DNA of 32,969 nucleotides from JBBIOI01 sp037443425 (GCA_037443425.1 JBBIOI010000025.1:1-32969); one strand, 5' to 3'. Positions 12,598 through 21,524 are shown, numbered from the stretch's first letter. Notes: generated by a model not told the origin, from the sequence alone. A program made the numbers and translations.

Positions 12598-14001
12598 TTA
12601 ATTTTCTTCCCTTATCCTAATATTATACTTTCTCATAAGGGCCTGAAAATTTGGCCTAAGCATCCCAACTTCTTCTGAAGCCTTAGTTACATTCCACTGG
12701 TTCCTTTCAAGGGCATTTATAATAAATGCCCTTTCTATTTCTTCAACGGCCTTTTCTCGCAACTGCTTCTTAATCTCTTTTAATTCCTCACTTGTCATTG
12801 GTATACGGATGTGTAATTCATCCTGTCTATGTTGGTCTGGCAGAATAATATGCTCTGGCCTTACCATATCTTCTTCTATCATTACTACGGTTCTCTCAAT
12901 TACATTTTCCAATTCTCTTACATTACCTGGCCAGGAATATCTCATCAGTTTTTCCATTGCCTCTGCTGAAAAACCCTTTATCTTTTTACCCATCTGCTCT
13001 GAATATTTTCTTAGAAAATGGATGGCTAAAAGTGGTATATCTTCCTCTCGTTCTTTAAGAGGTGGAAGGTATATTGGTACTATATTGATTCTATAATACA
13101 AATCTTCCCTAAATGTTCCTTCTTTAATCATCTTTTCAAGATCTTTGTTTGTTGCTGCAATGAGTCTTATATCAACCTTCTTTGACTTTGTCCCTCCAAC
13201 AGGAGTAAATTCCCTTTCCTGCAATACTCTTAAAAGTTTAGCCTGAATTGATAGGCTTATGTTTCCTACCTCATCCAAGAAAACCGTTCCTCCATCTGCA
13301 ATCTCAAACAGACCAGGCTTAGTGGTAATCGCCCCTGTAAAAGATCCCTTTATATGACCAAAAAGCTCGCTCTCTAAGAGATTCTCTGAAAGTACGGCAC
13401 AATCTACAGGAACAAATTGTCTGTCCTTTCTTGGGCTATTAAAATGTATAGCCCTTGCAATGAGTTCTTTTCCTGTTCCGCTCTGGCCATATATCAATAC
13501 TGTACTATCTGTTGGTGCTACCTTTGAAATTATCCTATAGATATCTTGCATCTTTTTACTTTTACCAACAATATTATCGAATCCATACTTTTCCTGCAGC
13601 TCCTGTCGAAGATAAATGTTTTCTAAGAGGAGATTTTTCTGTTCGACCGCCTTTTTAACAACCACTGATACCTCATCAGGGGTAAACGGTTTAGGAATAT
13701 AATCGAATGCACCAAGCTTCATTGCTTCAACAGCAGTTTCTACCGTTGAAAATCCTGTAATCATTATAATTATGGTGTTTGGATACTCCCTTCGTATTCT
13801 CCTTAAGACCTCCATACCATCTATCCCTGGCATTTTCAGGTCTGTAATTACAATATCAAAGGGATTTGTTGCCATTTTATCGAAGGCCTCAAAACCACTC
13901 AGCGCTATCTCCACTTCATAGTTTTCCTCTTCAAGAATCCTTTTTACACTTTCACAGACTATCTCTTCATCATCAACCACTAAGACTCTTGGATTTTGCA
14001 T
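12598..14001 (-). CDS. NtrC-family sigma-54-dependent response regulator
   Basis: The 467-residue protein has a receiver (D10, D11, phosphoacceptor D54, K104), an AAA+ central domain (about 143-370) and a Fis-type helix-turn-helix (about 422-460). Walker A is GQSGTGKE at 172-179, and Walker B ends in FLDE at 241-244. The sigma-54-contacting loop reads GSFTGA (219-224), with Ser in place of the usual Ala. The arginine finger region FREDLYYR follows. It activates RpoN-dependent promoters when phosphorylated. The nearest such promoter, 12179-12195, drives the neighbouring cytochrome operon, so it is the likely regulator, as BccD is for cbcBA in Geobacter. The cognate kinase is not adjacent; the hybrid kinase at 4650-7343 is one candidate. 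SD GGGGAG precedes the ATG. Confidence 0.95.
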   Translation of the reverse strand: MQNPRVLVVDDEEIVCESVKRILEEENYEVEIALSGFEAFDKMATNPFDIVITDLKMPGIDGMEVLRRIRREYPNTIIIMITGFSTVETAVEAMKLGAFDYIPKPFTPDEVSVVVKKAVEQKNLLLENIYLRQELQEKYGFDNIVGKSKKMQDIYRIISKVAPTDSTVLIYGQSGTGKELIARAIHFNSPRKDRQFVPVDCAVLSENLLESELFGHIKGSFTGAITTKPGLFEIADGGTVFLDEVGNISLSIQAKLLRVLQEREFTPVGGTKSKKVDIRLIAATNKDLEKMIKEGTFREDLYYRINIVPIYLPPLKEREEDIPLLAIHFLRKYSEQMGKKIKGFSAEAMEKLMRYSWPGNVRELENVIERTVVMIEEDMVRPEHIILPDQHRQDELHIRIPMTSEELKEIKKQLREKAVEEIERAFIINALERNQWNVTKASEEVGMLRPNFQALMRKYNIRIREEN

Positions 14002-14058
14002 CTTTTTCTCCCCCTAACTTAATGTTATCACAATAAAAACAGGCCTTTCAACTCATCG

Positions 14059-15288
14059 TCATTTACCTACATTTTTCTTTTCAAGGCATCCGATAATAAA
14101 AGCTGAACAAAGTGATCCTAATCCGCTTAAAAAGAATGCCCATCTAAATGTTCCTGTCGTATCTGCAATATAACCCGTCAAAAAAGGGCTTATCATAACC
14201 CCAACCCCATAAAAAATAGTAAGTAACCCCAGGATAGTTCCCGCCATATCTCTGGGGAAATAGTCTCTGACACAGGTAGCATAAAGAGGCCAGATAGCAC
14301 CATATAGGAATCCAAAAAAAAGTGTAGCGAATATTAAATATGAGATATGATTTCCTGCCCATAAAATAAGAAATATCCCCATGGTAATAGATGATTGAAT
14401 AATGATTAATGATCTTTTTCTACCAATGTAATCAGAAATAGTAGTCAGAATAAATCCGCCTGCAACACCACTAAATGCGATCAACGTGATAAAAAGGGAT
14501 GATATTCTATAGGATATATTCAACTCTAATGTTCCGTAGGTAACAATAAAATCAACAATAGTATATACGCCGAAAGAGATCAGAAAATATGAAATACCTA
14601 TAATCCAGAATTTGCGGGTTTTAAATACTTCAAAATAACTCATCCTCGTTAAAAATGTGCTGGTCTCTTTGGGTGTAACATCTTCTCCCCACGGATAAAT
14701 CCCGATGATTTTGGGATCATCCCTCATCAAAAATCCATTTAATACGATAAGTCCTAATCCTAAGATTCCAAGTAATTGCCACCCCATCCTCCAGCTATAT
14801 CTTGATACAATCAATGGTAAAATCAACCCCATCATTCCAAAACCAATTCCATAACTCGGAGAAAGGATACCGAGTGCTAATCCCCTCTTCTTCTCTCCAA
14901 ACCATCTTTGAATAAGTGTTGTAATAGGAACCCATGTTGCAGAGGCTCCTAAACCTACAATAAAAAAGAAGATCGAAGAGGCAATAAAGCTTTCAGCATA
15001 CCCCATCAAAAATGAACCACCTCCCAAGAAAAGACAGAAAAAACTTATTACTTTCCTTGCACCGATCAAATCAGTGAGCAATCCCATCAATGGAGAAAAT
15101 ATAAGATAGCTTATTCCAAAGGCACTTTTTATCATCCCTGCCTCTGCTTTTGTCAGATGAAGATCTCTAATCATTTCTGGTAACAATACAGAATATGCAC
15201 CAATCCTGATACCATATGCCACTAAAAGTGTAATAAAACCTACTGTCAGGATTATCCAGCCTTGATGTATTTTAATTCTATAGTTCAT
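14059..15288 (-). CDS. MFS transporter, 12 membrane segments
   Basis: The 409-residue major facilitator protein carries motif A in both halves: GLLTDLIGARKV after the second helix and ISDYIGRKRS after the eighth. Twelve hydrophobic helices are readable. A central cytoplasmic loop (DDPKIIGIYPWGEDVTPKET) divides the halves. Features such as WVPITTLIQRWF with KRGLALGI recall the monocarboxylate/oxalate-formate side of the family, which carries organic anions. The substrate is not determined from sequence. It lies 16 bases after the HAD gene and 57 before the regulator gene, within the same leftward operon. It might import a respiratory substrate or signal. Confidence 0.88.
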   Translation of the reverse strand: MNYRIKIHQGWIILTVGFITLLVAYGIRIGAYSVLLPEMIRDLHLTKAEAGMIKSAFGISYLIFSPLMGLLTDLIGARKVISFFCLFLGGGSFLMGYAESFIASSIFFFIVGLGASATWVPITTLIQRWFGEKKRGLALGILSPSYGIGFGMMGLILPLIVSRYSWRMGWQLLGILGLGLIVLNGFLMRDDPKIIGIYPWGEDVTPKETSTFLTRMSYFEVFKTRKFWIIGISYFLISFGVYTIVDFIVTYGTLELNISYRISSLFITLIAFSGVAGGFILTTISDYIGRKRSLIIIQSSITMGIFLILWAGNHISYLIFATLFFGFLYGAIWPLYATCVRDYFPRDMAGTILGLLTIFYGVGVMISPFLTGYIADTTGTFRWAFFLSGLGSLCSAFIIGCLEKKNVGK

Positions 15289-15304
15289 TTCAGATAATTC
15301 AAAA

Positions 15305-15946
15305 TTATTCTAACGAAAGTATATTCTTTAACATCCTCAGATCCGGAATTACAAAATCTCCGCTATGTTTTCTGGACCGATCTAAGTGATAGGCATTTAT
15401 ACCAATTGATCGTGGAACAAGATAATCGAATTCATGGTGATCGCCCACATGCAGAATCTCACCAGGGCTTACTCCAAGGATCTCACATATCTTTCTATAA
15501 AACTCTGTGGTCTTTTTAACCAATTTAAAATCCGAGGTAGCAGAAAAGATATACTCAAAGTATACTTTAAGGCCTGTTGCCTCCATCTCGACATCTATAA
15601 ACTCTCTTCCCGCATTAGATGTCAGAATCAGTTTGAATCTGCCATTTAAATCTTGAATTACCTCATTAACATCTTCGTACACACGGATTTTATCTATATA
15701 ACTCTCCAATAGATTCTTCCAGTTTCCATTCAGACCAAAAAACTGAAACCAGTATTTTATGTCATACCACTCTATGGCACCTTCTCCAACTTTCAGGTAT
15801 TCTTCTACAACAAAGTGCTTTGCCTCTTCAAATCTAATCTTAGCCTTTTCTGCATAAAGTTTTGGTATGCCATGCAACCAAACCCAATCAGTGAATTCTG
15901 CATCTACTAATGTTCCATCCATATCGAAAGATATAATTTTAATCAT
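15305..15946 (-). CDS. HAD-superfamily hydrolase
   Basis: The 213-residue protein has the four HAD motifs: DMDGT (nucleophile D8, acid D10), TSN (109-111), a lysine near 144-145, and GDHHEFD (168-174). A helical cap lies between motifs I and II (about 15-95), as in C1-type phosphoglycolate-phosphatase-like members. These enzymes usually remove phosphate from small metabolites. The double His in GDHHEFD, where GDxxxxD is the rule, is acceptable. SD GGAGAGG is close to the ATG. Substrate unknown. Confidence 0.88.
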   Translation of the reverse strand: MIKIISFDMDGTLVDAEFTDWVWLHGIPKLYAEKAKIRFEEAKHFVVEEYLKVGEGAIEWYDIKYWFQFFGLNGNWKNLLESYIDKIRVYEDVNEVIQDLNGRFKLILTSNAGREFIDVEMEATGLKVYFEYIFSATSDFKLVKKTTEFYRKICEILGVSPGEILHVGDHHEFDYLVPRSIGINAYHLDRSRKHSGDFVIPDLRMLKNILSLE

Positions 15947-15980
15947 CTATCCTCTCCATCCTCTCTATTTATTATCTAAG

Positions 15981-16751
15981 CTATATCCTTTCAACTTTTA
16001 GAACATCCGAATTTTTAATCTCTTTACTCATATCGACAACTACAATCGTTCGAACTGGAGTATAAGCATGTGAGGTAAATATAGTTATGCACCTTTTTTT
16101 AAACATAAACATTGGGGCATCTGGCTGATGTGATCTTATGAGAATCTTCTTTTTAAATCTATCCATCATTCTTTCAAAATATATTTGACCAAATTGTGGT
16201 CTACCATAAAAATCACCAAGTACATCAGCATTTCTTTCCACAAAGTCTCCCCATACAATACGATCCCAATTTGTATCACCCAGTTTAATCCTGTTAATCT
16301 CCTCGATCGATTCTAATTCTGGCAATGAACCATGCAGGGCTAAGATCCCGTTTTGTGAGGTAGCACAAAATGGCATATATGAAAAGAGATTCCCATATAT
16401 CTCTCTCTGTTCTTCAGAAAGTGATTCCCAGAAATTTGCGGGATAGAATTCCTTTATAAGATACCCTTCATGATTCCCCATTAATAGAAAGACTTTCTCT
16501 GGATGCTCAAATTTCATTTTTATAAGAAAGTTTATATTCTCCTCTGACTTAATGCCACGATCTACATAGTCACCTAAAAAAACGATACTGTATGACTTTT
16601 TCATATACCTTTCCACGACTGTCTGTGTTGCATTAAAATCGCCATGTGTATCTCCTACAAACACAACCTTTCCTTCCGAAGGAAGTTGGATCAAGCGGTT
16701 CTCTTTTTCAAATATTTTTTTAACTTCACTAAATAGCTTCTCCTGATTCAT
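15981..16751 (-). CDS. PPP-family metallophosphoesterase (Ser/Thr protein phosphatase-like)
   Basis: The 256-residue protein shows the phosphoprotein-phosphatase signature in order: GDTHG (33-37), GDYVDRG (60-66), GNHE (92-95) and HG (140-141), plus IRSHQP for the last metal-binding histidine. It belongs to the PPP branch of calcineurin-like di-metal phosphatases and may act on phosphoproteins or nucleotides such as diadenosine tetraphosphate. The ATG at 16751 has AAGGAG 18 bases upstream, unusually far. A short out-of-frame ORF (ATG 16764) starts 3 bases after that site and overlaps the gene's start. Confidence 0.9.
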   Translation of the reverse strand: MNQEKLFSEVKKIFEKENRLIQLPSEGKVVFVGDTHGDFNATQTVVERYMKKSYSIVFLGDYVDRGIKSEENINFLIKMKFEHPEKVFLLMGNHEGYLIKEFYPANFWESLSEEQREIYGNLFSYMPFCATSQNGILALHGSLPELESIEEINRIKLGDTNWDRIVWGDFVERNADVLGDFYGRPQFGQIYFERMMDRFKKKILIRSHQPDAPMFMFKKRCITIFTSHAYTPVRTIVVVDMSKEIKNSDVLKVERI

Positions 16752-16791
16752 ATCTGTTAATTCCCATCAACTCCTTTGATATGTTTCAATC

Positions 16792-17196
16792 CTAATTACT
16801 ATCCGAGATAATCTTGACATATATATCTCGGACCCTCGGTCCATCAAACTCGCAAAAAAATATTCCTTGCCATGTCCCAAGCATCAATCTCCCAGATTCT
16901 ATCAGAATAGTCTCAGAGCTTCCAATAAGGCTTGCCTTGATATGGGCAGGAGAGTTTCCTTCCAGGTGTTTATAACTATCCTCAAAAGGAACAATCTTAT
17001 TTAATTCCATTAAAATATCCTTTACAACACTTGGATCTGCATTCTCATTAATTGTTACAGAGGCAGTTGTATGGGGTATAAAAACGATACAAACCCCACT
17101 TTTAATACCACTTTTTCTAACAATTTCATTTACCTCATTTGTAATATTAATAAATTCTGTATGTTTTGAAGTCCTAATTTGAAACGTCTTAATCAT
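16792..17196 (-). CDS. YjbQ / UPF0047 family protein
   Basis: This 134-residue single-domain protein has the family marks PHTTASVTINE (about 46-56), HLEGNSPAHIKASL and GTWQGIFFCEFDGPR. These include the conserved His, Glu and Trp-Gln residues. E. coli YjbQ has weak thiamine-phosphate synthase activity in suppressor assays; the true role is open. SD AGGAG lies 5 bases before ATG. It is the first gene of the leftward operon running to the sigma-54 regulator, and it is divergent from the ECF transporter genes. A 12-bp palindrome, TTCCTTAAGGAA (17208-17219), sits just upstream of the ribosome site. Confidence 0.92.
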   Translation of the reverse strand: MIKTFQIRTSKHTEFINITNEVNEIVRKSGIKSGVCIVFIPHTTASVTINENADPSVVKDILMELNKIVPFEDSYKHLEGNSPAHIKASLIGSSETILIESGRLMLGTWQGIFFCEFDGPRVRDIYVKIISDSN

Positions 17197-17298
17197 ATAG
17201 TCTCCTTTTCCTTAAGGAAGATTACTATTTTTAATACCATATTATAAAAATAAGCTCAATGGATTGACTCCTGAGAGGCATTTCCGATTTCATTCAAA

Positions 17299-17332
17299 GA
17301 TATCTCTGTAAAATTATTTAAAAATCTTTTCA
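17299..17332 (+). repeat. 34-bp dispersed AT-rich repeat, copy 2
   Basis: It contains ATCTCTGTAAAATTATTTA and matches the copy at 30302-30335 at 29 of 34 positions. It ends 18 bp upstream of the TTGACA box that serves the ECF transporter operon, the same arrangement as copy 1. Confidence 0.65.
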
Positions 17333-17350
17333 TGGTCTTATAAAGATTTA

Positions 17351-17379
17351 TTGACACATCTTAAATTATTTTGTAAATT
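17351..17379 (+). promoter_or_regulatory. promoter of the ECF transporter operon
   Basis: TTGACA (17351-17356), a 17-bp spacer and TAAATT (17374-17379, four of six) sit 27 bases before the ATG at 17407. No riboswitch consensus (thiamine, cobalamin, preQ1) is readable in the 210-bp divergent gap. Confidence 0.6.
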
Positions 17380-17406
17380 TTCATTTAAAAATGGGAGAGA
17401 AGAGAT

Positions 17407-18153
17407 ATGAGGGCAGCAATCAATATGTGGAAAAATACTAGGATGATCATATTAGTAGCAGTATGCGCTGCTATATACGGGGCAGCACTTATTGCCTTTA
17501 AAACTGCAATACCTCTTATCCCGGGAATTACTGAGGTAAGAGTTGCTAACATATTTCCAATGGTTTTTGGATTACTCTTCGGTCCCTCAGGCGCATGGGG
17601 CACTGCTATAGGAAATTTAATTGGTGATATATTTGGAGGAACCCTTGGCCCTGGTTCTATCGCAGGGTTCATTGGAAACTTCATGCTTGGTTATCTCCCT
17701 TATGCAATGTGGACGAAACTTTTTCCTTTTGCAATAAAGACTCACCAATGGGAATCAAATAAATGGTCAAATTGGATTAACTATATTATTATTGCATTTA
17801 TATCAAGCGCTTCATGTGCAGTAATAATAAGCACGGTCGTTGATGCCCTTGGCATAGTACCCTATGCTATATTATCTAAAATCATTACATTGAATGATAC
17901 AATTGCAAGCTGGATTGGATTAATCCTTTTTGTTTCGGTTTATGGTATAATAAAAGATCAATTCGGTCTTTTCTGGGTAGATGTTATGGATCAATCCGAA
18001 ATTGGTTCCCCTATCTTTGGGACCTTAGGCGCCTGGGTTGTAACTTTGGCCTCGATCGCTGGCCTAACAGGAGGGATTTTCACATCTATCCCAACAACAA
18101 CCATCTCATGGATCTCTCTTCTTGCCATTATTGCAGGCAGTCTTCTAATGTAA
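17407..18153 (+). CDS. ECF transporter S component, substrate unknown
   Basis: The 248-residue integral membrane protein has about six helices. Its N-terminal region (ILVAVCAAIYGAALIAF, then ITEVRVANIFPMVFGLLFGP and the Gly-rich GTAIGNLIGDIFGGTLGPG) is typical of substrate-binding S proteins of energy-coupling-factor importers. These bind a vitamin, queuosine precursor or metal. Length is above the usual 170-200 residues. The substrate cannot be told: no riboswitch is seen and the residues do not match a named specificity I can recall. The ATPase gene follows after 17 bases and the T gene after that, so this is a dedicated (group I) system. SD GGGAGAG precedes the ATG. Confidence 0.85.
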   Translation: MRAAINMWKNTRMIILVAVCAAIYGAALIAFKTAIPLIPGITEVRVANIFPMVFGLLFGPSGAWGTAIGNLIGDIFGGTLGPGSIAGFIGNFMLGYLPYAMWTKLFPFAIKTHQWESNKWSNWINYIIIAFISSASCAVIISTVVDALGIVPYAILSKIITLNDTIASWIGLILFVSVYGIIKDQFGLFWVDVMDQSEIGSPIFGTLGAWVVTLASIAGLTGGIFTSIPTTTISWISLLAIIAGSLLM

Positions 18154-18170
18154 TATACTTTAAACTTCAT

Positions 18171-19859
18171 ATGGAAAGTTTGATCCTATTTGATGACCTT
18201 TCCTTTACATACCAAGGAAGTCAAGTCCCCGCCCTTAAGAATATAAAAGCAGAAATTGAAGAAGGTAAATTCATCTTTATAATGGGCCACGAAGGAGCTG
18301 GAAAATCAACCTTATGCTATAGCTTAAATGGGATTGTACCAAGGTTTTTTAAGGGTAATTATTCAGGTCGTGTCTTAGTAAATGGAGAGGAGGTTTCTAA
18401 AAAGAAGGTTTCAGAGATGTCAAAAATTGTTGGTTTAGTCCTTCAAGATTTTGAGGCACAATTATTCTCTACCAATGTGGAACTTGAAATGGCATTTGGT
18501 CCTGAAAACCATTGTCTTCCACACTTAGAAATCAAACAGCGCATAGATAAGTATTTAAATTTCATTGGTTTAGAAAATCTTAGGGGTCGTGAACCCTCAA
18601 GTCTTTCTGGTGGACAGAAACAGCGGCTTGCCATTGGATCTGTACTTGCCTTAGAACCTAAAATACTAACAATGGATGAGCCTACTACCGATCTCGATCC
18701 AAATGGTCGAAGCGAGATACTTTCAATAGCAAATCTCATTCGTGAACAGGGACGAACCCTAATAATAGTGGATCATGAATCAGAATCAGCAATCGATGCA
18801 GACCAAATATGGCTAATGAAGGACGGACTATTGGTAAGACAAGGACCTCCTTCAGAATTACTCACTGACTTGAAAAATATGGAATATTGCGGTATAAAAC
18901 CTCCCTCAATATTGCAACTTTTTAAATCAATGAACTGGCCAGGCTCTCCCTTATCTTTTGAACAGGCCGCTGAATTAATAAAAAAATATAACCTTACAAA
19001 ACCAAGGCAACTCAGAATAGATAAAGAAGTTTCGACTAATTCCATTAAAACTCCATTTCTAACTGTAAATGAATTAGGATACATCTATCCGACTTATCAA
19101 ATTGAGGCCCTCAGGAATATAAATTTATCAATTCACGAAGGTGAATTCATAGCTATCTTAGGTCAAAATGGATCAGGAAAGACAACACTTGTTAAGCATT
19201 TCAATTGTCTTCTAAAACCTACTTCGGGATGTGTCCTGATTAAGGGTAAACCTGTAAATGAATATAGTCGACCTGAATTGGCGAGATTGGTTGGATATGT
19301 ATTTCAAAATCCAGATCATCAGATTTTTTCGAGGACTGTACGTGAAGAGGTTGGCTTTTCTCTAAAAATGTTCGGAGAGAGCAAAAAAAATATTGAGACT
19401 CAGGTAGCCGAGGCATTGGATGTAGTCGGACTAAGTGGGTATGAAGAAAAGGTCCCATTTGCTTTAACAAAAGGTGAGCGTCAACGTGTTGCTGTAGCCT
19501 CAGTCTTAGCGACAAAACCTCAAATAATAATCCTTGATGAACCAACAACAGGACTTGATTACAAGCATCAAAGGAATATGATGGAAATGTTAAAGAAACT
19601 GAATAAAATGGGCCATACCATAATTATGATCACTCACTCAATGTGGGTGGCAGTAGAATATGCAGATCGAATTATAGTTATGAAAGATGGAGAAATAATT
19701 AATGATGGACCGACACGCTCTGTTTTCTATAATGAAGCCAAGCTTTTAGAGGCCTCTCTTAAACCTCCACCTATTGTACGATTGGGTAATTGGTTGGGCA
19801 CGAGAGAAATAACGGCTGAAGGCATAGTAAAAGAATTAAGAGGAGAGATTCGGCTATAA
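18171..19859 (+). CDS. ECF transporter fused double ATPase (EcfA-EcfA')
   Basis: The 562-residue protein (start ATG 18171, MESLILFDDLSF) fuses two ABC ATPase domains that power vitamin or metal uptake. Domain 1 has Walker A GHEGAGKST, signature LSGGQKQR, Walker B ILTMDEPTTDLD and H-loop VDHE. Domain 2 has Walker A GQNGSGKTT, Walker B IIILDEPTTGLD and H-loop ITHS. Its signature is LTKGERQR, so Ser and the first Gly are replaced, a site asymmetry often seen in such pairs. The frame is open upstream to 18108, but that stretch overlaps the S gene and lacks homology. The T gene starts 5 bases after the stop. Confidence 0.93.
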   Translation: MESLILFDDLSFTYQGSQVPALKNIKAEIEEGKFIFIMGHEGAGKSTLCYSLNGIVPRFFKGNYSGRVLVNGEEVSKKKVSEMSKIVGLVLQDFEAQLFSTNVELEMAFGPENHCLPHLEIKQRIDKYLNFIGLENLRGREPSSLSGGQKQRLAIGSVLALEPKILTMDEPTTDLDPNGRSEILSIANLIREQGRTLIIVDHESESAIDADQIWLMKDGLLVRQGPPSELLTDLKNMEYCGIKPPSILQLFKSMNWPGSPLSFEQAAELIKKYNLTKPRQLRIDKEVSTNSIKTPFLTVNELGYIYPTYQIEALRNINLSIHEGEFIAILGQNGSGKTTLVKHFNCLLKPTSGCVLIKGKPVNEYSRPELARLVGYVFQNPDHQIFSRTVREEVGFSLKMFGESKKNIETQVAEALDVVGLSGYEEKVPFALTKGERQRVAVASVLATKPQIIILDEPTTGLDYKHQRNMMEMLKKLNKMGHTIIMITHSMWVAVEYADRIIVMKDGEIINDGPTRSVFYNEAKLLEASLKPPPIVRLGNWLGTREITAEGIVKELRGEIRL

Positions 19860-19864
19860 GTTTT

Positions 19865-20659
19865 ATGAATATCTTTCTTTATTTGGATAAAAATACATTT
19901 ATTCATCGTCTTGATCCGAGGACAAAGATTATTGCTTCAATACTTCTTTTTATAGCATGTCTCTGTTTTAATCATCCAATTTATATGGGGGGAGTAACAC
20001 TTGGGATATTATTTATTTGTAAATTATCGAAGTCTGAAAAAAACATCTGGAGATTAAGATTTATTATTCTCCTCCTATTCTTTTTCAGTTCTATTATGTG
20101 GCCTTTCTTTTTAGGAGGAAAGACTGAGTGGATCGTTTTTGAGAAAATAAAACTAAGCAAGGAATCCTTACTTTATGGAATCTCCATGGGACTTCGTCTA
20201 TCTACATTCGTGATAATAGGGTTGATTTTACTATCTACAACACGAAATGAAGAGTTAACAAATGGATTGATTCGCTCAGGTCTTCCCTATCCCATTGCAT
20301 TTGCCATTTCTACTGCACTTCGATTAGTGCCTACATTCGCAGGTGCAGGTGCCATCATTATCCAGGCCCAGATTTCAAGGGGATTAGATCTTGAATCAGG
20401 AAACATCTTTCGTCGGGCAAGCAAATTCATTCCACAAGCAGTACCCCTTTTTATTTATGCCATCCGCTACACAAACCTTTTGGCCATTGCCCTTGAATCA
20501 AAAGGATTCAATCCCGAATCAAAAAGGACTCTATATTATGAACCTCATATGAAGATGATTGATTATATTGTCATTAGTCTGATTATTGTTATCTTGGGGT
20601 TATTAATATATTTACGTCTCGGTTTGGGAATGGGTGCAATCTTTCCCTACCGCCTATAA
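19865..20659 (+). CDS. ecfT: ECF transporter transmembrane component EcfT
   Basis: The 264-residue protein has the start typical of T components (LDKNTFIHRLDPRTKI), several membrane helices, and the cytoplasmic coupling helices. The first coupling motif reads AQISRGLDLE (normal form AxxxRG). The second, ALESKGF, has Lys where Arg is usual. T subunits join the S protein to the ATPases and transmit ATP-driven toppling. It is the third gene of the S-A-T operon. Downstream, TAAGC TT GCTTA forms a weak hairpin over the stop codon. Confidence 0.93.
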   Translation: MNIFLYLDKNTFIHRLDPRTKIIASILLFIACLCFNHPIYMGGVTLGILFICKLSKSEKNIWRLRFIILLLFFFSSIMWPFFLGGKTEWIVFEKIKLSKESLLYGISMGLRLSTFVIIGLILLSTTRNEELTNGLIRSGLPYPIAFAISTALRLVPTFAGAGAIIIQAQISRGLDLESGNIFRRASKFIPQAVPLFIYAIRYTNLLAIALESKGFNPESKRTLYYEPHMKMIDYIVISLIIVILGLLIYLRLGLGMGAIFPYRL

Positions 20660-20760
20660 GCTTGCTTAAATTTTCAGTTTCGCTAAGAGTAAAAGGCTAT
20701 ATCATATTATTGAAAAACCTATTAAAATGAATAATAATTTTAAAATGGAAGGAAATATTT

Positions 20761-21459
20761 ATGAATCATGTAAATGATATCTATCTAAGACCAACACAAA
20801 TTATTGATAGTGATCATCCTGATATTATAGATTATGCAAAAAAGGTTTCATCCGGAGCGAGGAATCCTCAAGAGATAGCTGTAAAGTTATACCTTGCTGT
20901 TCGTGATGGTATTCGCTACGATCCCTATTCCCCATTTTATCTGCCTCAACATTACCAAGCAAGTTATGTTCTTAATCGTGGCCGAAGTTTCTGCGTACCA
21001 AAGGCATCTCTTCTATGCGCATTGAGCAGGGCTTCTAAAATACCTTCGAGGATTGGGCTTATAGATGTTCGAAACCATCTTGCAACAAGACAACTTATTA
21101 ATTTTATGGGGAGTAACATCTTTGTATTTCATGGTTTCGTGGAACTCTATCTCGATGGAAAATGGCTTAAGGTTACTCCGGCTTTTAATCGTGAGCTATG
21201 TGAAAAACATAATGTGCCACCCCTTGAATTCGATGGCACAAATGATTCTATGTTTCAGCCATATAATTTAAAAAATCAAAAGTTTATTGAATATCTAAAC
21301 TTCCGTGGTATATATGCAGATATACCTGTCGATGAAATTGTTAAAGGATGGAAGGAGGCATATGGTGAAGATCGAGTAAACCGCTGGATTCAGATGTTTG
21401 AACAAAGGGGCTTTCTTAGCCTTTCTGATTTTGAAAGTGAGGATGTTTTTAATGAATAA
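20761..21459 (+). CDS. transglutaminase-fold protein with altered catalytic triad
   Basis: The 232-residue protein carries a transglutaminase/peptidase-like core: C78 in GRSFCVPKASLLCALSRASKIPSRIGL, quoted in outline as RSFCVPK and IPSRIGL; H124 in FHGFVELYLDG; and the position of the third residue in WLKVTPAFN. That third position, four residues after the conserved Trp (W135), is T139 and not the usual Asp. The pattern continues into LEFDGTNDS. Activity as a protease or amidase is therefore uncertain. The same TPAFN form appears, as I recall, in a bacterial subfamily. SD GGAAGGA lies 8 bases before ATG. It is on the same strand as the ECF operon but 101 bases away. Confidence 0.85.
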   Translation: MNHVNDIYLRPTQIIDSDHPDIIDYAKKVSSGARNPQEIAVKLYLAVRDGIRYDPYSPFYLPQHYQASYVLNRGRSFCVPKASLLCALSRASKIPSRIGLIDVRNHLATRQLINFMGSNIFVFHGFVELYLDGKWLKVTPAFNRELCEKHNVPPLEFDGTNDSMFQPYNLKNQKFIEYLNFRGIYADIPVDEIVKGWKEAYGEDRVNRWIQMFEQRGFLSLSDFESEDVFNE

Positions 21460-21524
21460 AATCACTTGCATTCTTTTCAAAAATTAGGTAAGGTAAAAAC
21501 AAAACCTTTGGGAGAACATAATCG

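Noticed and set aside
16722..16764. Short out-of-frame ORF (ATG 16764, about 12 codons) overlapping the PPP phosphatase start.
   Set aside because: It has the better-spaced ribosome site and might couple translation, but it is too short and unsupported to call a gene.
17271..17282. CTGAGAGGCA in the gap before the ECF genes, resembling the CTGAGA of a thiamine riboswitch.
   Set aside because: The partner CTGATCTGG-type segment, the stems and the usual length are missing.
17385..17684. 99-codon minus-strand frame overlapping the S component.
   Set aside because: Mirror of a membrane-protein gene; proline-rich product without family features.
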